From the NCBI RefSeq assembly GCF_009914315.1, contig NZ_CP042596.1:2728001-2792000 (forward strand): 64,000 bases of DNA, read 5' to 3'. Below the pieces are notes generated by a model. The model searched no databases. It saw nothing but the letters and a program-made list of their open reading frames with translations, and was not told the DNA's origin. This DNA is from Granulicella sp. WH15. Lineage in GTDB: Bacteria; Acidobacteriota; Terriglobia; Terriglobales; Acidobacteriaceae. Below, piece by piece: positions 42,688 to 51,269 of the stretch; within the stretch, counting starts at the first letter, position 1; the number at the start of each line of letters is the position of its first letter. The translations under genes were made by a program, and so were the position numbers.

Positions 42688-44409
42688 TCAAGCACGAACA
42701 CTGAGCCAGTTACCGGCTGACACGTTCGCCTCGACCAATTGAGGACCGTGAGTTAATCCAGCATTAGAGCCTTCCTGATCGCTCGTCGAGCCATTCCAGG
42801 AGTTACTTAATGAGTTAGTGTCGCCATTACGTGGGTGTCTGTCGGCTGCACCTTGTTGCGATGCACTGCCGCTGGACGAAGAGTTGGTATCGAGGGTCGA
42901 CTGGGAAGAGTAAGAGCGATGGACAACAACGGATGAGACATCGAGCCGCTCGCTGGCAAGATAAGCAGTAAGCGCCGGAAGCTGGCGATGAAGACTCTCG
43001 GCGGAAGCGGAGGAGTTAGCAACGACCGAGGCCATAACCTCGCCGGACGCTGGCTGCAACTCCGCGCGGACGCGGACCCAGCCGTGAGTGCCGCTAGCTA
43101 CGCCCACCTCAAGAACATTAGGAGTGGCAGAGAGAGTCTCGTGAGCAGGGATCGCTCCTGGCTGATACGCAAGGGGAGAGGCTGCATCATGTGCCGCAGC
43201 CTGAGAAACAGGCACATTAGTAATTTTTGATGCGACCTGTTCTGCACGTTCCTCCGCCGCTTGAGGAATCGCTGGGATAGGTATAACAACAGCGTGCGTT
43301 ATTGATGCCGAAGGGATCGCCACCATCGAGGAAGATGCCACCGGCACAGCGATCGACGTGGAAGCAGAAATAGCAGGGTCAACAGAATCGACGAGTTGAT
43401 TCTGCGTTTCTTTAGCTTGATCTAATGTGTGCGCATCGTGACCAGGGAGAACAACTGTACCGACAGGCATCGACAATGTAACCACAGAGTGGCCTGCCAC
43501 TACAGTATCCTGCTCTGCCACCACGCGAGGCACGGCAATATCACGAGATCCTGAAAAATCAGAGACAACTGGCTGGAAGACAGCAGCTTCTGCCGTCTCA
43601 GGAAGGACTTGTGCCTGAGCATCAACGACGCGAGCAGATTCCACCTTGACATGCTTCTTGGAGATTGCAGTTGGGGAGAGCTGGGTGCTTTTACCTGCTT
43701 CAGTTCTAGCGATATGAGCCTTATCTTGACCGCGAGAGAAATCCTTGCTGACCGTTTGAGTTTGCGGCAATAAACCAGCAGGCGAAAGCGGCCCCGCGGG
43801 ATCATCAATAGAAACCTTGTTCCCAGTCAACGCCGGAGCGGGCGTAGCAGCTTCACCTATGGTGGGCTCCGCAGAATTTCCCTTCGAAGCAGCCACCGCT
43901 ATTTCAGCATGTTTAATCTGCTTAGCCGTCTCATGTTTCGGCGGTTCCACCCGACTCACTCCTGCCGCCGACTCGGATGTCGTGGCAATCGATACATGCT
44001 TGTTGAGGCGGTCAGTATTACTACTCGCGACCTTTACCTCCTTGCCTAAATCTGCCTCAACTAAGCTCTGGGACTTATCAGGAGGTACCACCTCTGCTCT
44101 TATTGAAGAAGTCGTAATCGAAGCGGATGCCTGCTGTGAATTGACCTGAGCCTCCATAACTGTCCGAGAGACTTCAGCTTTACCCCCTTGAGGCTCCGGC
44201 TGAAGAGCAGGAAATAAATGCTTCAAGGTAGAAACGGTTGTCGAAGATAACTCGGAGGCCAAAGGATTTGATGCGCCACGGAGACTCGCAGCAAAGTTCG
44301 AGGCTTCAGACCCGATCAGTCCATGAGCCGGATGCAGCGCATCGGGCAACGAGTTGCCCGATGCGGCGGAGCTTGCATTAGCCATCAATGTCGATGCGAT
44401 ACGGATCAT
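42688..44409 (-). CDS. fliK: Flagellar hook-length control protein FliK
   Basis: The 573-residue protein has a long low-complexity, Ser/Ala/Val/Thr-rich middle and a conserved C-terminal hook-length domain (about residues 440-510: 'VASGTHGWVRVRAELQPASGEVMASVVANSSASAESLHRQLPALTAYLASERLDVSSVVV'). FliK acts as a secreted ruler that triggers the FlhB specificity switch. The coding sequence is less GC-rich than the rest of the cluster, as often seen for fast-evolving FliK. GAGGAG lies five bases before the ATG. Confidence 0.88.
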   Translation of the reverse strand: MIRIASTLMANASSAASGNSLPDALHPAHGLIGSEASNFAASLRGASNPLASELSSTTVSTLKHLFPALQPEPQGGKAEVSRTVMEAQVNSQQASASITTSSIRAEVVPPDKSQSLVEADLGKEVKVASSNTDRLNKHVSIATTSESAAGVSRVEPPKHETAKQIKHAEIAVAASKGNSAEPTIGEAATPAPALTGNKVSIDDPAGPLSPAGLLPQTQTVSKDFSRGQDKAHIARTEAGKSTQLSPTAISKKHVKVESARVVDAQAQVLPETAEAAVFQPVVSDFSGSRDIAVPRVVAEQDTVVAGHSVVTLSMPVGTVVLPGHDAHTLDQAKETQNQLVDSVDPAISASTSIAVPVASSSMVAIPSASITHAVVIPIPAIPQAAEERAEQVASKITNVPVSQAAAHDAASPLAYQPGAIPAHETLSATPNVLEVGVASGTHGWVRVRAELQPASGEVMASVVANSSASAESLHRQLPALTAYLASERLDVSSVVVHRSYSSQSTLDTNSSSSGSASQQGAADRHPRNGDTNSLSNSWNGSTSDQEGSNAGLTHGPQLVEANVSAGNWLSVRA

Positions 44410-44478
44410 GCGCTCCTCCTCATTGTTGCTGTAACAGATGCACCCTCAGGGCCAAACCAACGACGTCGAAGATTAGCT

Positions 44479-44949
44479 TTACTTCATCCGAGACCGTGCG
44501 TCTGACTGGGCTTGAATCCAGGCTCGACGAGAAAGGAAGCGATCATCCGAAGCTGCCTGGGCACGATGCAATTCTTCAAGGCTCGCTAATGTATAGCCCT
44601 TATCAATGACAGCCTTCATCTGCTCCAGCCTCTGCCGACTGTTGTGATAAGCGGCAGCAGCCTGTTCATGCGCATCTTCTCGTGTGATGCGTAGAGATTC
44701 AAGTCGCAGTTGGCGAGTAGTAGCGACTGTGGCCTGCACTGCGGAGAGGCTCCAGGATTCCCGATCCCCGCTCGTAAGCGCGTCGTGTGCATACGCAGCC
44801 TGCCTCTGCCTGATAGATATTTCGTAGGCAGTGGCCTGAACGACCTCATTAGCAGCTGAAGATGCGATGCGCAGTTGTGCAGAGCGAATCTGCTCCACCT
44901 GACCGTAGAGAATAGCGAGCTTCTTGAAACGACGCATCTTCTCGTTCAT
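44479..44949 (-). CDS. fliJ: FliJ-like export chaperone
   Basis: The 156-residue protein is almost entirely helical and charged, with coiled-coil character throughout ('FKKLAILYGQVEQIRSAQLRIASSAANEVVQATAYEISIRQRQAAYAHDAL...'), as expected for FliJ, the stalk of the FliI ATPase ring. Sequence identity in this family is low, so the call rests on size, helix content and position between fliI and fliK. A Shine-Dalgarno-like GAGG lies five bases before the ATG. Confidence 0.78.
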   Translation of the reverse strand: MNEKMRRFKKLAILYGQVEQIRSAQLRIASSAANEVVQATAYEISIRQRQAAYAHDALTSGDRESWSLSAVQATVATTRQLRLESLRITREDAHEQAAAAYHNSRQRLEQMKAVIDKGYTLASLEELHRAQAASDDRFLSRRAWIQAQSDARSRMK

Positions 44950-44986
44950 TTACGCCTCACGGAATATGAAACACCTGGTGTTACAT

Positions 44987-46291
44987 TTACAGAACCATAT
45001 CCCGAAGCCCTCCGATGCTCTCCTCCATCGAAACTTGCTCGCTGCTTCCCTGCTCAAGAAAATTACGCATCGCAGGCATCGCACGAATGGCGCGGTCCAA
45101 CTCTTCATCGGTGCCGGGCTTGTAGGCTCCAATGCGAACGAGGTCTTCGGAGCGCGCATGAGCAGAGAGCAGACGGCGGACGAGACTGGAGCGCTCACGA
45201 TGTTCCCTGGTAGCGACCGCGGGCATAAGTCGACTAAGCGAGTCGAGGACATCGACCGGAGGATACCGCCCCGCAGACGCCAGTGAGCGCGAGAGGACGA
45301 TATGGCCATCAAGGAACGAACGTACTGCGTCAACAATGGGGTCCTGCTGATCGTCGCCCTCCATCAGAACGGTGTAGAACGCCGTGATACTTCCGGTCTC
45401 GAAATTACCCGCACGCTCGACCAGCTTGGCCAGGCGGGTGAAGACGCTGGGAGTATAGCCCTTGCTTGCGGGCGGCTCACCAGCAGCTAACCCCACCTCG
45501 CGGGCCGCCATGGCGTAGCGAGTCAGAGAGTCGAGGACCAAAAGAACGTGCTTGCCTCGGGCAGCATAGAACTCAGCCACAGCGGTAGCGGCCATGGCCG
45601 CGCGCATACGCAGCAGAGGGCTTTGATCGCTGGTGGATACAAGCACGACGGAACGTCTTCTTCCCTTCGGCCCCAGAGAATCTTCAACAAACTCACGGAC
45701 CTCGCGACCACGCTCGCCCACTAGGCCAACCACGGTGAGATCCGCGGCAGTGTTACGCGTCATCATGCCAATGAGCGTGCTCTTACCCACGCCTGAGCCG
45801 CCAAAGATACCGACACGTTGCCCTCGACCCACGGTGAGTAGGCCGTCGATAACACGGAGTCCCGTCTGCAACGACTCATGTATGGGCAGTCGCTGCATAG
45901 GCTTGGGTACATCACCATCGAGAGGCCACAAGGTGCGGGCACGCGGCACAGGCAGGCCGTCGAGCGTCGCTCCTATGCCGTCGAAGATGCGGCCCAGCAT
46001 CTGCTCTCCGACACCAAAACTCGGCTCCAGGCCGACAGCGACAACGCTATCGCCGTACTGAATCCCCTGAATAGCATGAAGCGACATGGAAATGACGTGC
46101 GAGCCGCGAAAGCCGATCACCTCGGCGAGATGACGATGGCCGGAGGAGTCGATGATCTCGCAGCATTCACCGACCGAGCAGAGCGGCCCCTCCGACTCCA
46201 CGGTCTGGTTATTCGCCTGCACGACGCGGCCGCGCCAACGCCAAGCAGGCCGCTCGGCCAAGCTGCTGAAGTATGGCTCCAGCGTCGTCAA
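44987..46291 (-). CDS. fliI: Flagellum-specific ATPase FliI
   Basis: The 434-residue protein is the F1-beta-like export ATPase. Walker A is at residues 164-171 ('GGSGVGKS'), Walker B lies in 'HVLLVLDSLTRYAMAAREVGLAAGEPPASKGYTPSVF', and 'VGLVGERGREVREFVEDSLG' is the family signature. It unfolds and delivers export substrates to the gate. The start is TTG 46291, overlapping the fliH stop (TTGA) with GAGG seven bases upstream. Confidence 0.97.
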   Translation of the reverse strand: MTTLEPYFSSLAERPAWRWRGRVVQANNQTVESEGPLCSVGECCEIIDSSGHRHLAEVIGFRGSHVISMSLHAIQGIQYGDSVVAVGLEPSFGVGEQMLGRIFDGIGATLDGLPVPRARTLWPLDGDVPKPMQRLPIHESLQTGLRVIDGLLTVGRGQRVGIFGGSGVGKSTLIGMMTRNTAADLTVVGLVGERGREVREFVEDSLGPKGRRRSVVLVSTSDQSPLLRMRAAMAATAVAEFYAARGKHVLLVLDSLTRYAMAAREVGLAAGEPPASKGYTPSVFTRLAKLVERAGNFETGSITAFYTVLMEGDDQQDPIVDAVRSFLDGHIVLSRSLASAGRYPPVDVLDSLSRLMPAVATREHRERSSLVRRLLSAHARSEDLVRIGAYKPGTDEELDRAIRAMPAMRNFLEQGSSEQVSMEESIGGLRDMVL

Positions 46292-47034
46292 TCCTGCACC
46301 TCAGAGAGGCCATGAGATGCAACCGAAGATGGCTCCGAAAACCCTCGGTCTATCTCTTCCAACTGAACATCAATGCCGAGATCGACGCGGCCGATGTTGG
46401 TTTCGAGCACGCAATCCCCGGGCTTCATACGCGCATCGGCAGAGAGATGAACGAGTGGCTCTGCACCCTGAGGAAAGACATTTGACCACAGACTCAGCTC
46501 ATCGGGAGGGACCCGCAGGGTCGTACCGCTGCTCTCTTCTACGCGCGCGAGCGCAGCCTTGACCGTATCTGCAAGAAGCACCGGGTTCGCCTTAGCTTCA
46601 CGATGCAGGACGCGGGCAGCGATGGCAAGTGCAAGCCGGACGACCTGATCTTCAACTGTCGCGAAGTACTGTTGCCGGTCGTGGGCAAAGCTCTCGCAGA
46701 GATCAGTGATTCGCTGCCGCTCGAGTAGAACGCGGGCCTCGGTCTCGTCTTTAAGCTGGGCTTCGAGCTGTTGGCGCGCCTCCGTCGCAGCCTCTTCGCG
46801 GGCAACGTCGATCATGGTGCGAATCTGCTGGACAGGATCAGGCAGCGCAGGCTCAGGCTCGACGACGGCTGCAACGACAGGCTCATCGCGAGCAGCGTCA
46901 ACCGCGTGAAACGCTAGCACCGAGAGCTCACTGGGTATAGACGGGATGAGGTGCTGCACTCCGTCACTCTCAGAGGTAATTGCGAAGAGATACTCGAACC
47001 CCCTCTCGACCGTCGCCTCAGATTGCAGACTCAT
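46288..47034 (-). CDS. fliH: Flagellar assembly protein FliH
   Basis: The 248-residue protein has an N-terminal Pro/Glu-rich part, a long central coiled coil (about residues 85-150, 'MIDVAREEAATEARQQLEAQLKDETEARVLLERQRI') and a C-terminal ATPase-regulatory domain ('LALAIAARVLHREAKANPVLLADTVKAALARVEESSG', 'LETNIGRVDLGIDVQLEEIDRGF'). FliH dimers hold FliI at the C-ring. It overlaps fliG by 17 bases and fliI by 4. Confidence 0.93.
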   Translation of the reverse strand: MSLQSEATVERGFEYLFAITSESDGVQHLIPSIPSELSVLAFHAVDAARDEPVVAAVVEPEPALPDPVQQIRTMIDVAREEAATEARQQLEAQLKDETEARVLLERQRITDLCESFAHDRQQYFATVEDQVVRLALAIAARVLHREAKANPVLLADTVKAALARVEESSGTTLRVPPDELSLWSNVFPQGAEPLVHLSADARMKPGDCVLETNIGRVDLGIDVQLEEIDRGFSEPSSVASHGLSEVQD

Positions 47035-48097
47035 CGCCGGCCTCCATTCTCAGAATCATCTTGCCCTCGGCCTCAAGCTTCGTGGCCAACGCAAGCAGCT
47101 CTTGCTGCGCCCCACCGACATCTCTGGCGCGTACCGGGCCGAGCACGTCCATGTCTTCCTTCAGCATCTCGGCCGCACGCGAGCTCATGGCCTTGAAAAG
47201 ATGCGCACGGATACTCTCCTTCGCGCCCTTGAGAGCCATAGCCAGCATCTTCTTATCGGCCGCGCTCACCAGCTCGCGGATGCTGGACTGCGGCACCGTA
47301 ATGAGGTCTTCGAAGGTGAACATCAGGACGCGAATTTCAATCGCGACCTGCGGCTCCTTCTGCTCGATCTGCTCGAGGATACCCTTGCTGTCGTTCTGGT
47401 CGAGACGGTTGAGCAGCTCGGCCACAGCCTTAAAACCCGCATAGGACTTGCGTCCGCCGGAGCCAAGCGAAGCCATATGGCGATGGAGAACCAGGGCAAC
47501 CTTCTGCGCCACCTCCGGCGAGAACTGACGCATCTCGGCGAGTCGGCGCACTGCCTCGACGCGCATTCCCGAGCTCAAGTTCATCAGCACCACCGAGCCG
47601 CGCTGAGCATCGAGATGGGCGAGCACGAGTGCAACAGTCTGCGGATGCTCACTCTCAAGAAACTTGCTGAGTTGCAGCGGATCCATCTTCTGCAACATGG
47701 CCAGGTCGCCGCTCGAACGCTCGCGCATCTGCTGAACCTGTGCGAGCATCTGCTTTGCCCTCGCCGGTCCGAAGGCATCCGTAAGCAGCTTGAGCGCATA
47801 CTCCGGGCCTCCACGGACCATATACTGCTGGGTCTCCAAGAGGCCATAGAACTCGGTGAGTACCTGCTGGAGTTGGACAGCGGGTACATCGCCAAGACTG
47901 GTGATCTCGTCGGTGACCTTCTGGACGTTGACCTCGGAGAGACTCTGAAAGAGCGTGCTCGCGACCTCTTCGCCAAGCGCCATCACCAGGATGGCGGCCT
48001 TGCGCAGGCCGGGAAGATCGGAGGCTACGAAGCCTGCTTGAGCGGGCAACAGATAGGGGGCGGCATTGTTCGTCAGAGCGGACGCGGGGGTTGCCAT
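47018..48097 (-). CDS. fliG: Flagellar motor switch protein FliG
   Basis: The 359-residue protein has the three FliG domains: N-terminal FliF-binding ('LPGLRKAAILVMALGEEVASTLFQSLSE'), middle FliM-binding with the EHPQ motif ('FLESEHPQTVALVLAHLDAQRG'), and C-terminal torque-generating domain ('IRVLMFTFEDLITVPQSSIRELVSAADKKMLAMALKGA'). The start codon immediately follows the fliF stop. Charged residues that meet the stator are present in the C-terminal helix. Confidence 0.97.
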   Translation of the reverse strand: MATPASALTNNAAPYLLPAQAGFVASDLPGLRKAAILVMALGEEVASTLFQSLSEVNVQKVTDEITSLGDVPAVQLQQVLTEFYGLLETQQYMVRGGPEYALKLLTDAFGPARAKQMLAQVQQMRERSSGDLAMLQKMDPLQLSKFLESEHPQTVALVLAHLDAQRGSVVLMNLSSGMRVEAVRRLAEMRQFSPEVAQKVALVLHRHMASLGSGGRKSYAGFKAVAELLNRLDQNDSKGILEQIEQKEPQVAIEIRVLMFTFEDLITVPQSSIRELVSAADKKMLAMALKGAKESIRAHLFKAMSSRAAEMLKEDMDVLGPVRARDVGGAQQELLALATKLEAEGKMILRMEAGDESAI

Positions 48098-49885
48098 CTA
48101 GCTCTCCTTTCCTGCATCGCCGATCCAGGCCTCGAGCAGACGTGTACTCTGCGCGGGCTCGCGGCGGATATGCTCCACGACTGCGCCATAGACGGAGTCG
48201 CGTGTCTTCGGGATGCCCGTCGTCCTGCGGGACACGGGATAAGGAACCGCTTCCGGCTGTGGCTCGTTCAGCCAATCCGGCGGAGCCTGTACTGACGACT
48301 CCTGGTTATCGGTGGCGGTAGCGTCGAAGGTTTGTGTCGAGGCCAGCAGCAATGGCTCCCTCAAACCCTTGACCACTTGACTGGTGAGAGGTCTCAGAAT
48401 GAAGAAGATCAGAGCCAGTCCCAGCAAGCCGACGACGCCGGTTCGATAGAGACTGGGCTGTGCGTGAAGTAGGCCACTTGCGCCTTCAAGCATACGGTCG
48501 AAGAAAGAGGCTTTCACCTCGGCGACGTTCGAGTTGAAGCTGATGTTCTCAAGCACGACCTGATCGCCGCGCTTGACGTCGAAGCCCACTGCGGCCTGTG
48601 CAAGCTCTTCGAGCCTCCGCATCTCTTCGACGCTGCGCGGACGCCACACCCTGGTCTTCGCTCCGGGGTCCAGGGTCTCGCGGTCGTTGACCACAACCGC
48701 AGCCGTAACTCGGCGCAGTCGGCCTGGAGATGCCTCGGTATGGACGACGTGCTTTGTCACCGCATAGGTATTGCTCTCCTGATTCTCCGACTGGATAGGG
48801 TTGCCCGCCTGGGGATAGACAGGCAGCGGAGCCTTCTGCAAGAGAGGCGGCGTGCCCGGCGCCGCTGCCGCACTGCTGCCCGCTACCGCTCCAGGAGCAG
48901 AGGCCGAGGGCGAGTTGCTTGCAGTGCCCGGAACGCCGGAGGCACCCTTCGGGGAGCCGCTCGTGCGCTCGCTCTTCTGCGTGCTCAACGTAGCGGCTTG
49001 CGATGGATCGTATACCTCATCGGTACGCTCTTCGCCCGCCTCATCATAGGAAACATTGACCGAAGCCCGCACATTGCCCTGCCCCGCAAGAGGCTCCAGC
49101 ATCGCCACCAACTTACTCTCGAGAGCCTGTTCTGCATCGCCCTCGGCCGCGCTGCGTGAACGTGGCTGCAGGTTCACGCGGCCATCGGCATCGACCAGCG
49201 TGACCTGATCCGGGCTAAGGTTTTCGATTGCACCCGCAACCAGGTTACGGATGGAGTCTGCCTGCTCCTGTGGCAAAGCCGGATGCTTGAGATGCATGAT
49301 GACCGAGGCTTTGGCGGGCTTCTGATCTTCCGCGAAGAGAGACACCTGTGGCATCGCAAGATGAACGCGTGCGGAGCGAACCACGCCTAACGTCGAGATA
49401 GTGTGCTCCAGTTCGCCCTCAAGCGCACGCTGATAGTTGACATGCTCGTCGAACTCGCTGCCGACCCAGTTAGGCTTATCGAAGAGCTCGAAGCCAAGGC
49501 GGCCCGACTGCGGCATCCCCTTGGTCGCGACCTCCATGCGCGCTTTGTCGAGCATCTCGGCCGGGACCTCGATGCCACTGCCATCGGGCGTCATCTGGTA
49601 AGAGATGCCAGCGGCGGCAAGCTCCTGCGAGACCTGCTGCGTGTCCTTGCTCTCGAGCCCCGAGAAGAGTACACGCCAATCCGGCCGCTCTGCATACCAG
49701 AACATACCGGCGACCAGAGCGGCGATCATCGCAACACCCGCGATCATCCACGGGCGGCGCTGGTCGGGAATAGCCCCCCAACGTGTGCGCGCGCCGCTCA
49801 GTAGCTTGTTGGCCTGCTGCATCACTCCACCCGAGGTGGTGCCAGGCTCCATCTTTGTAACCGCCACCTGCCCTGCATCTGCCAT
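48098..49885 (-). CDS. fliF: Flagellar MS-ring protein FliF
   Basis: The 595-residue protein has two membrane helices (about residues 45-65 and 475-495) around periplasmic ring-building domains ('DWRVLFSGLESKDTQQVSQELAAAGISYQMTPDGSGIEVPAEMLDKARMEVATKGMP', 'FDEHVNYQRALEGELEHTISTLGVVRSARVHLAMP'). The C-terminal tail ('TRDSVYGAVVEHIRREPAQSTRLLEAWIGDA') is the FliG-binding helix. A Ser/Ala/Pro-rich linker lies near 315-355. It is the platform of the basal body. Confidence 0.97.
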   Translation of the reverse strand: MADAGQVAVTKMEPGTTSGGVMQQANKLLSGARTRWGAIPDQRRPWMIAGVAMIAALVAGMFWYAERPDWRVLFSGLESKDTQQVSQELAAAGISYQMTPDGSGIEVPAEMLDKARMEVATKGMPQSGRLGFELFDKPNWVGSEFDEHVNYQRALEGELEHTISTLGVVRSARVHLAMPQVSLFAEDQKPAKASVIMHLKHPALPQEQADSIRNLVAGAIENLSPDQVTLVDADGRVNLQPRSRSAAEGDAEQALESKLVAMLEPLAGQGNVRASVNVSYDEAGEERTDEVYDPSQAATLSTQKSERTSGSPKGASGVPGTASNSPSASAPGAVAGSSAAAAPGTPPLLQKAPLPVYPQAGNPIQSENQESNTYAVTKHVVHTEASPGRLRRVTAAVVVNDRETLDPGAKTRVWRPRSVEEMRRLEELAQAAVGFDVKRGDQVVLENISFNSNVAEVKASFFDRMLEGASGLLHAQPSLYRTGVVGLLGLALIFFILRPLTSQVVKGLREPLLLASTQTFDATATDNQESSVQAPPDWLNEPQPEAVPYPVSRRTTGIPKTRDSVYGAVVEHIRREPAQSTRLLEAWIGDAGKES

Positions 49886-49909
49886 TGCGTATCCTTCGAA
49901 AGATCGTGG

Positions 49910-50212
49910 CTAGAACTGCATCCCCATCATCTGCTGATAGGCCCCGACGGCCTTGTTCCTTACCTGCAAAGCCAGCTCGAAGGCCATGTCGGCTTTCTGG
50001 GTCGCGATCATGGCGTCGTGAACCTCAACGCCCTGACCGCTGACAAGACCGTTGATCGCATCGCTGGCTTGCTTGTCGAGACTGTTCGTCTGATCGATCA
50101 GCGAGTTCAGCACACCGCTGAAAGGCACTGGCGAAGCGCTGGGTGTGGACGATGCGAGCGGGCTGTTGATGGCTCCTGAGACTATTCCGGCGAGTTGGTC
50201 GATTCCCGTCAT
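49910..50212 (-). CDS. fliE: Flagellar hook-basal body adaptor FliE
   Basis: The 100-residue protein has the FliE C-terminal pattern 'DKQASDAINGLVSGQGVEVHDAMIATQKADMAFELALQVRNKAVGAYQQMMGMQF'. FliE links the MS-ring to the rod. It lies between flgC and fliF, the usual order, with AGG upstream of the ATG. Confidence 0.94.
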   Translation of the reverse strand: MTGIDQLAGIVSGAINSPLASSTPSASPVPFSGVLNSLIDQTNSLDKQASDAINGLVSGQGVEVHDAMIATQKADMAFELALQVRNKAVGAYQQMMGMQF

Positions 50213-50245
50213 GGCCTACCTTTCTATTTGTGACTTTTTAAGCAC

Positions 50246-50746
50246 TTATTTCAAAATGTCGAGTGAACTGCTGAGCATGTTCTTCTCTGCCTGCACGGCC
50301 GAGGCGTTCATGCCGTAGCCTCGGGTCGCGCCCATCAGATCGACCATCTCGGTGAGCGGGTTGATATCGGGATAGGAGACATAGCCGTCGGGACCGGCAT
50401 CGGGATGCTGCGGATCGTAGCGGCGAAGCGGGTCGGCGGCATCTTCGATCACTCCACCTATGGCAACTCCACCTATGGCACCGGACGAGGAGCCGAAGCC
50501 TCCGGTCAATGCAAAGCTCGATGAGAAGCTGGAGCCAAAGCCATGTCCACCACTCTCGCCAAGAAGCGAAGAGCCGAAGCTGTCATCCCCCTGCTCCTCG
50601 AAGACCACGTGATGCCGCTGATACGGCTTACCGTCGGCGGTGCGCGTCGTCTCGGCGTTCGCCATATTCGAGGCCACCACTTCCGCTCGCACCCGCTCCG
50701 CCTTCAAGGCCGACGCACTGATGTCCATCACTCCAAACAGGTTCAT
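50246..50746 (-). CDS. flgC: Flagellar proximal rod protein FlgC with a Ser/Gly-rich insert
   Basis: The 166-residue protein has the rod-protein N-terminus ('MDISASALKAERVRAEVVASNMANAETTRTADGKPYQRHHVVFEE') and C-terminus ('YVSYPDINPLTEMVDLMGATRGYGMNASAVQAEKNMLSSSLDI'). Between them, residues 52-98 form a Ser/Gly/Phe-rich low-complexity insert (FGSS and GGVAIGG units) that makes it about 25-30 residues longer than most FlgC. GAGG lies upstream of the ATG. It assembles the proximal rod with FlgB. Confidence 0.93.
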   Translation of the reverse strand: MNLFGVMDISASALKAERVRAEVVASNMANAETTRTADGKPYQRHHVVFEEQGDDSFGSSLLGESGGHGFGSSFSSSFALTGGFGSSSGAIGGVAIGGVIEDAADPLRRYDPQHPDAGPDGYVSYPDINPLTEMVDLMGATRGYGMNASAVQAEKNMLSSSLDILK

Positions 50747-50764
50747 TACAGATTCCTCATACGA

Positions 50765-51112
50765 TTACTTGGCATCGGCGTGGATAGCCGACATGATGCC
50801 GCTGAACTGATGTTTGAGCAGCTCCACTCCTGCACGAAACTGCAACTGCGCCTTGGCCAGTTGCAGGCTCTCGCGATCGAGCGAGACCGTGTTGCCGTCG
50901 GGCCGCGCGACGAGCCCATCGACGTCGCTGACCTTTGGTTGGCCCGAGCCTCCGTGCAGCGCCTCGCTCAGCTCCTGCTCGAAGTCGAAACCCTGCGTCT
51001 TATAGCCGGGCGTATCCACGTTGGCCATGTTGGCCGCCGTCAGCTTCAATTGGTCGGCTGTGAGATCGAGATATTTGGTCAACTCATCGCTGGTTGCGGT
51101 CGTCACCTGCAT
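50765..51112 (-). CDS. flgB: Flagellar proximal rod protein FlgB
   Basis: The 115-residue protein has the FlgB pattern 'LTKYLDLTADQLKLTAANMANVDTPGYKTQGFDFEQEL' and a C-terminal rod helix ('ESLQLAKAQLQFRAGVELLKHQFSGIMSAIHADAK'). The start 'MQVTTATS' at 51112 has GGAGG six to seven bases upstream, better than the upstream ATG at 51151. It is the first structural gene of the cluster; the 99 bases before the terminator of the regulatory operon should hold the cluster promoter. Confidence 0.93.
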   Translation of the reverse strand: MQVTTATSDELTKYLDLTADQLKLTAANMANVDTPGYKTQGFDFEQELSEALHGGSGQPKVSDVDGLVARPDGNTVSLDRESLQLAKAQLQFRAGVELLKHQFSGIMSAIHADAK

Positions 51113-51211
51113 GGCTTGCCTCCGCCTGTGATGAAGCATGTGAAAGGCCACACCAGATGCCTGCCAGATAAGAGTCTGCTAAGCGAGAGCAGACCAAGAA
51201 ATTCACGTTAG

Positions 51212-51236
51212 AAAAAAAACGGCCACCCGGTGGCCT
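51212..51236 (-). terminator. Rho-independent terminator of the regulatory operon
   Basis: GGCCAC/GTGGCC-type palindrome at 51221-51235, followed on the minus strand by GTTTTTTTT (the A-run at 51212-51219). It separates the sigma-54 activator gene from flgB, so the flagellar cluster starts from its own promoter. Confidence 0.85.
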
Positions 51237-51269
51237 GGACCGAGTGGCCAAAGAGAACTTATAGAGAAC

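Noticed and set aside
51140..51165. TGGCAG-N5-TGGT resembling a sigma-54 promoter upstream of flgB
   Set aside because: The -12 GC is missing (GT instead), so it falls short of the consensus even though a sigma-54 activator is encoded next door.
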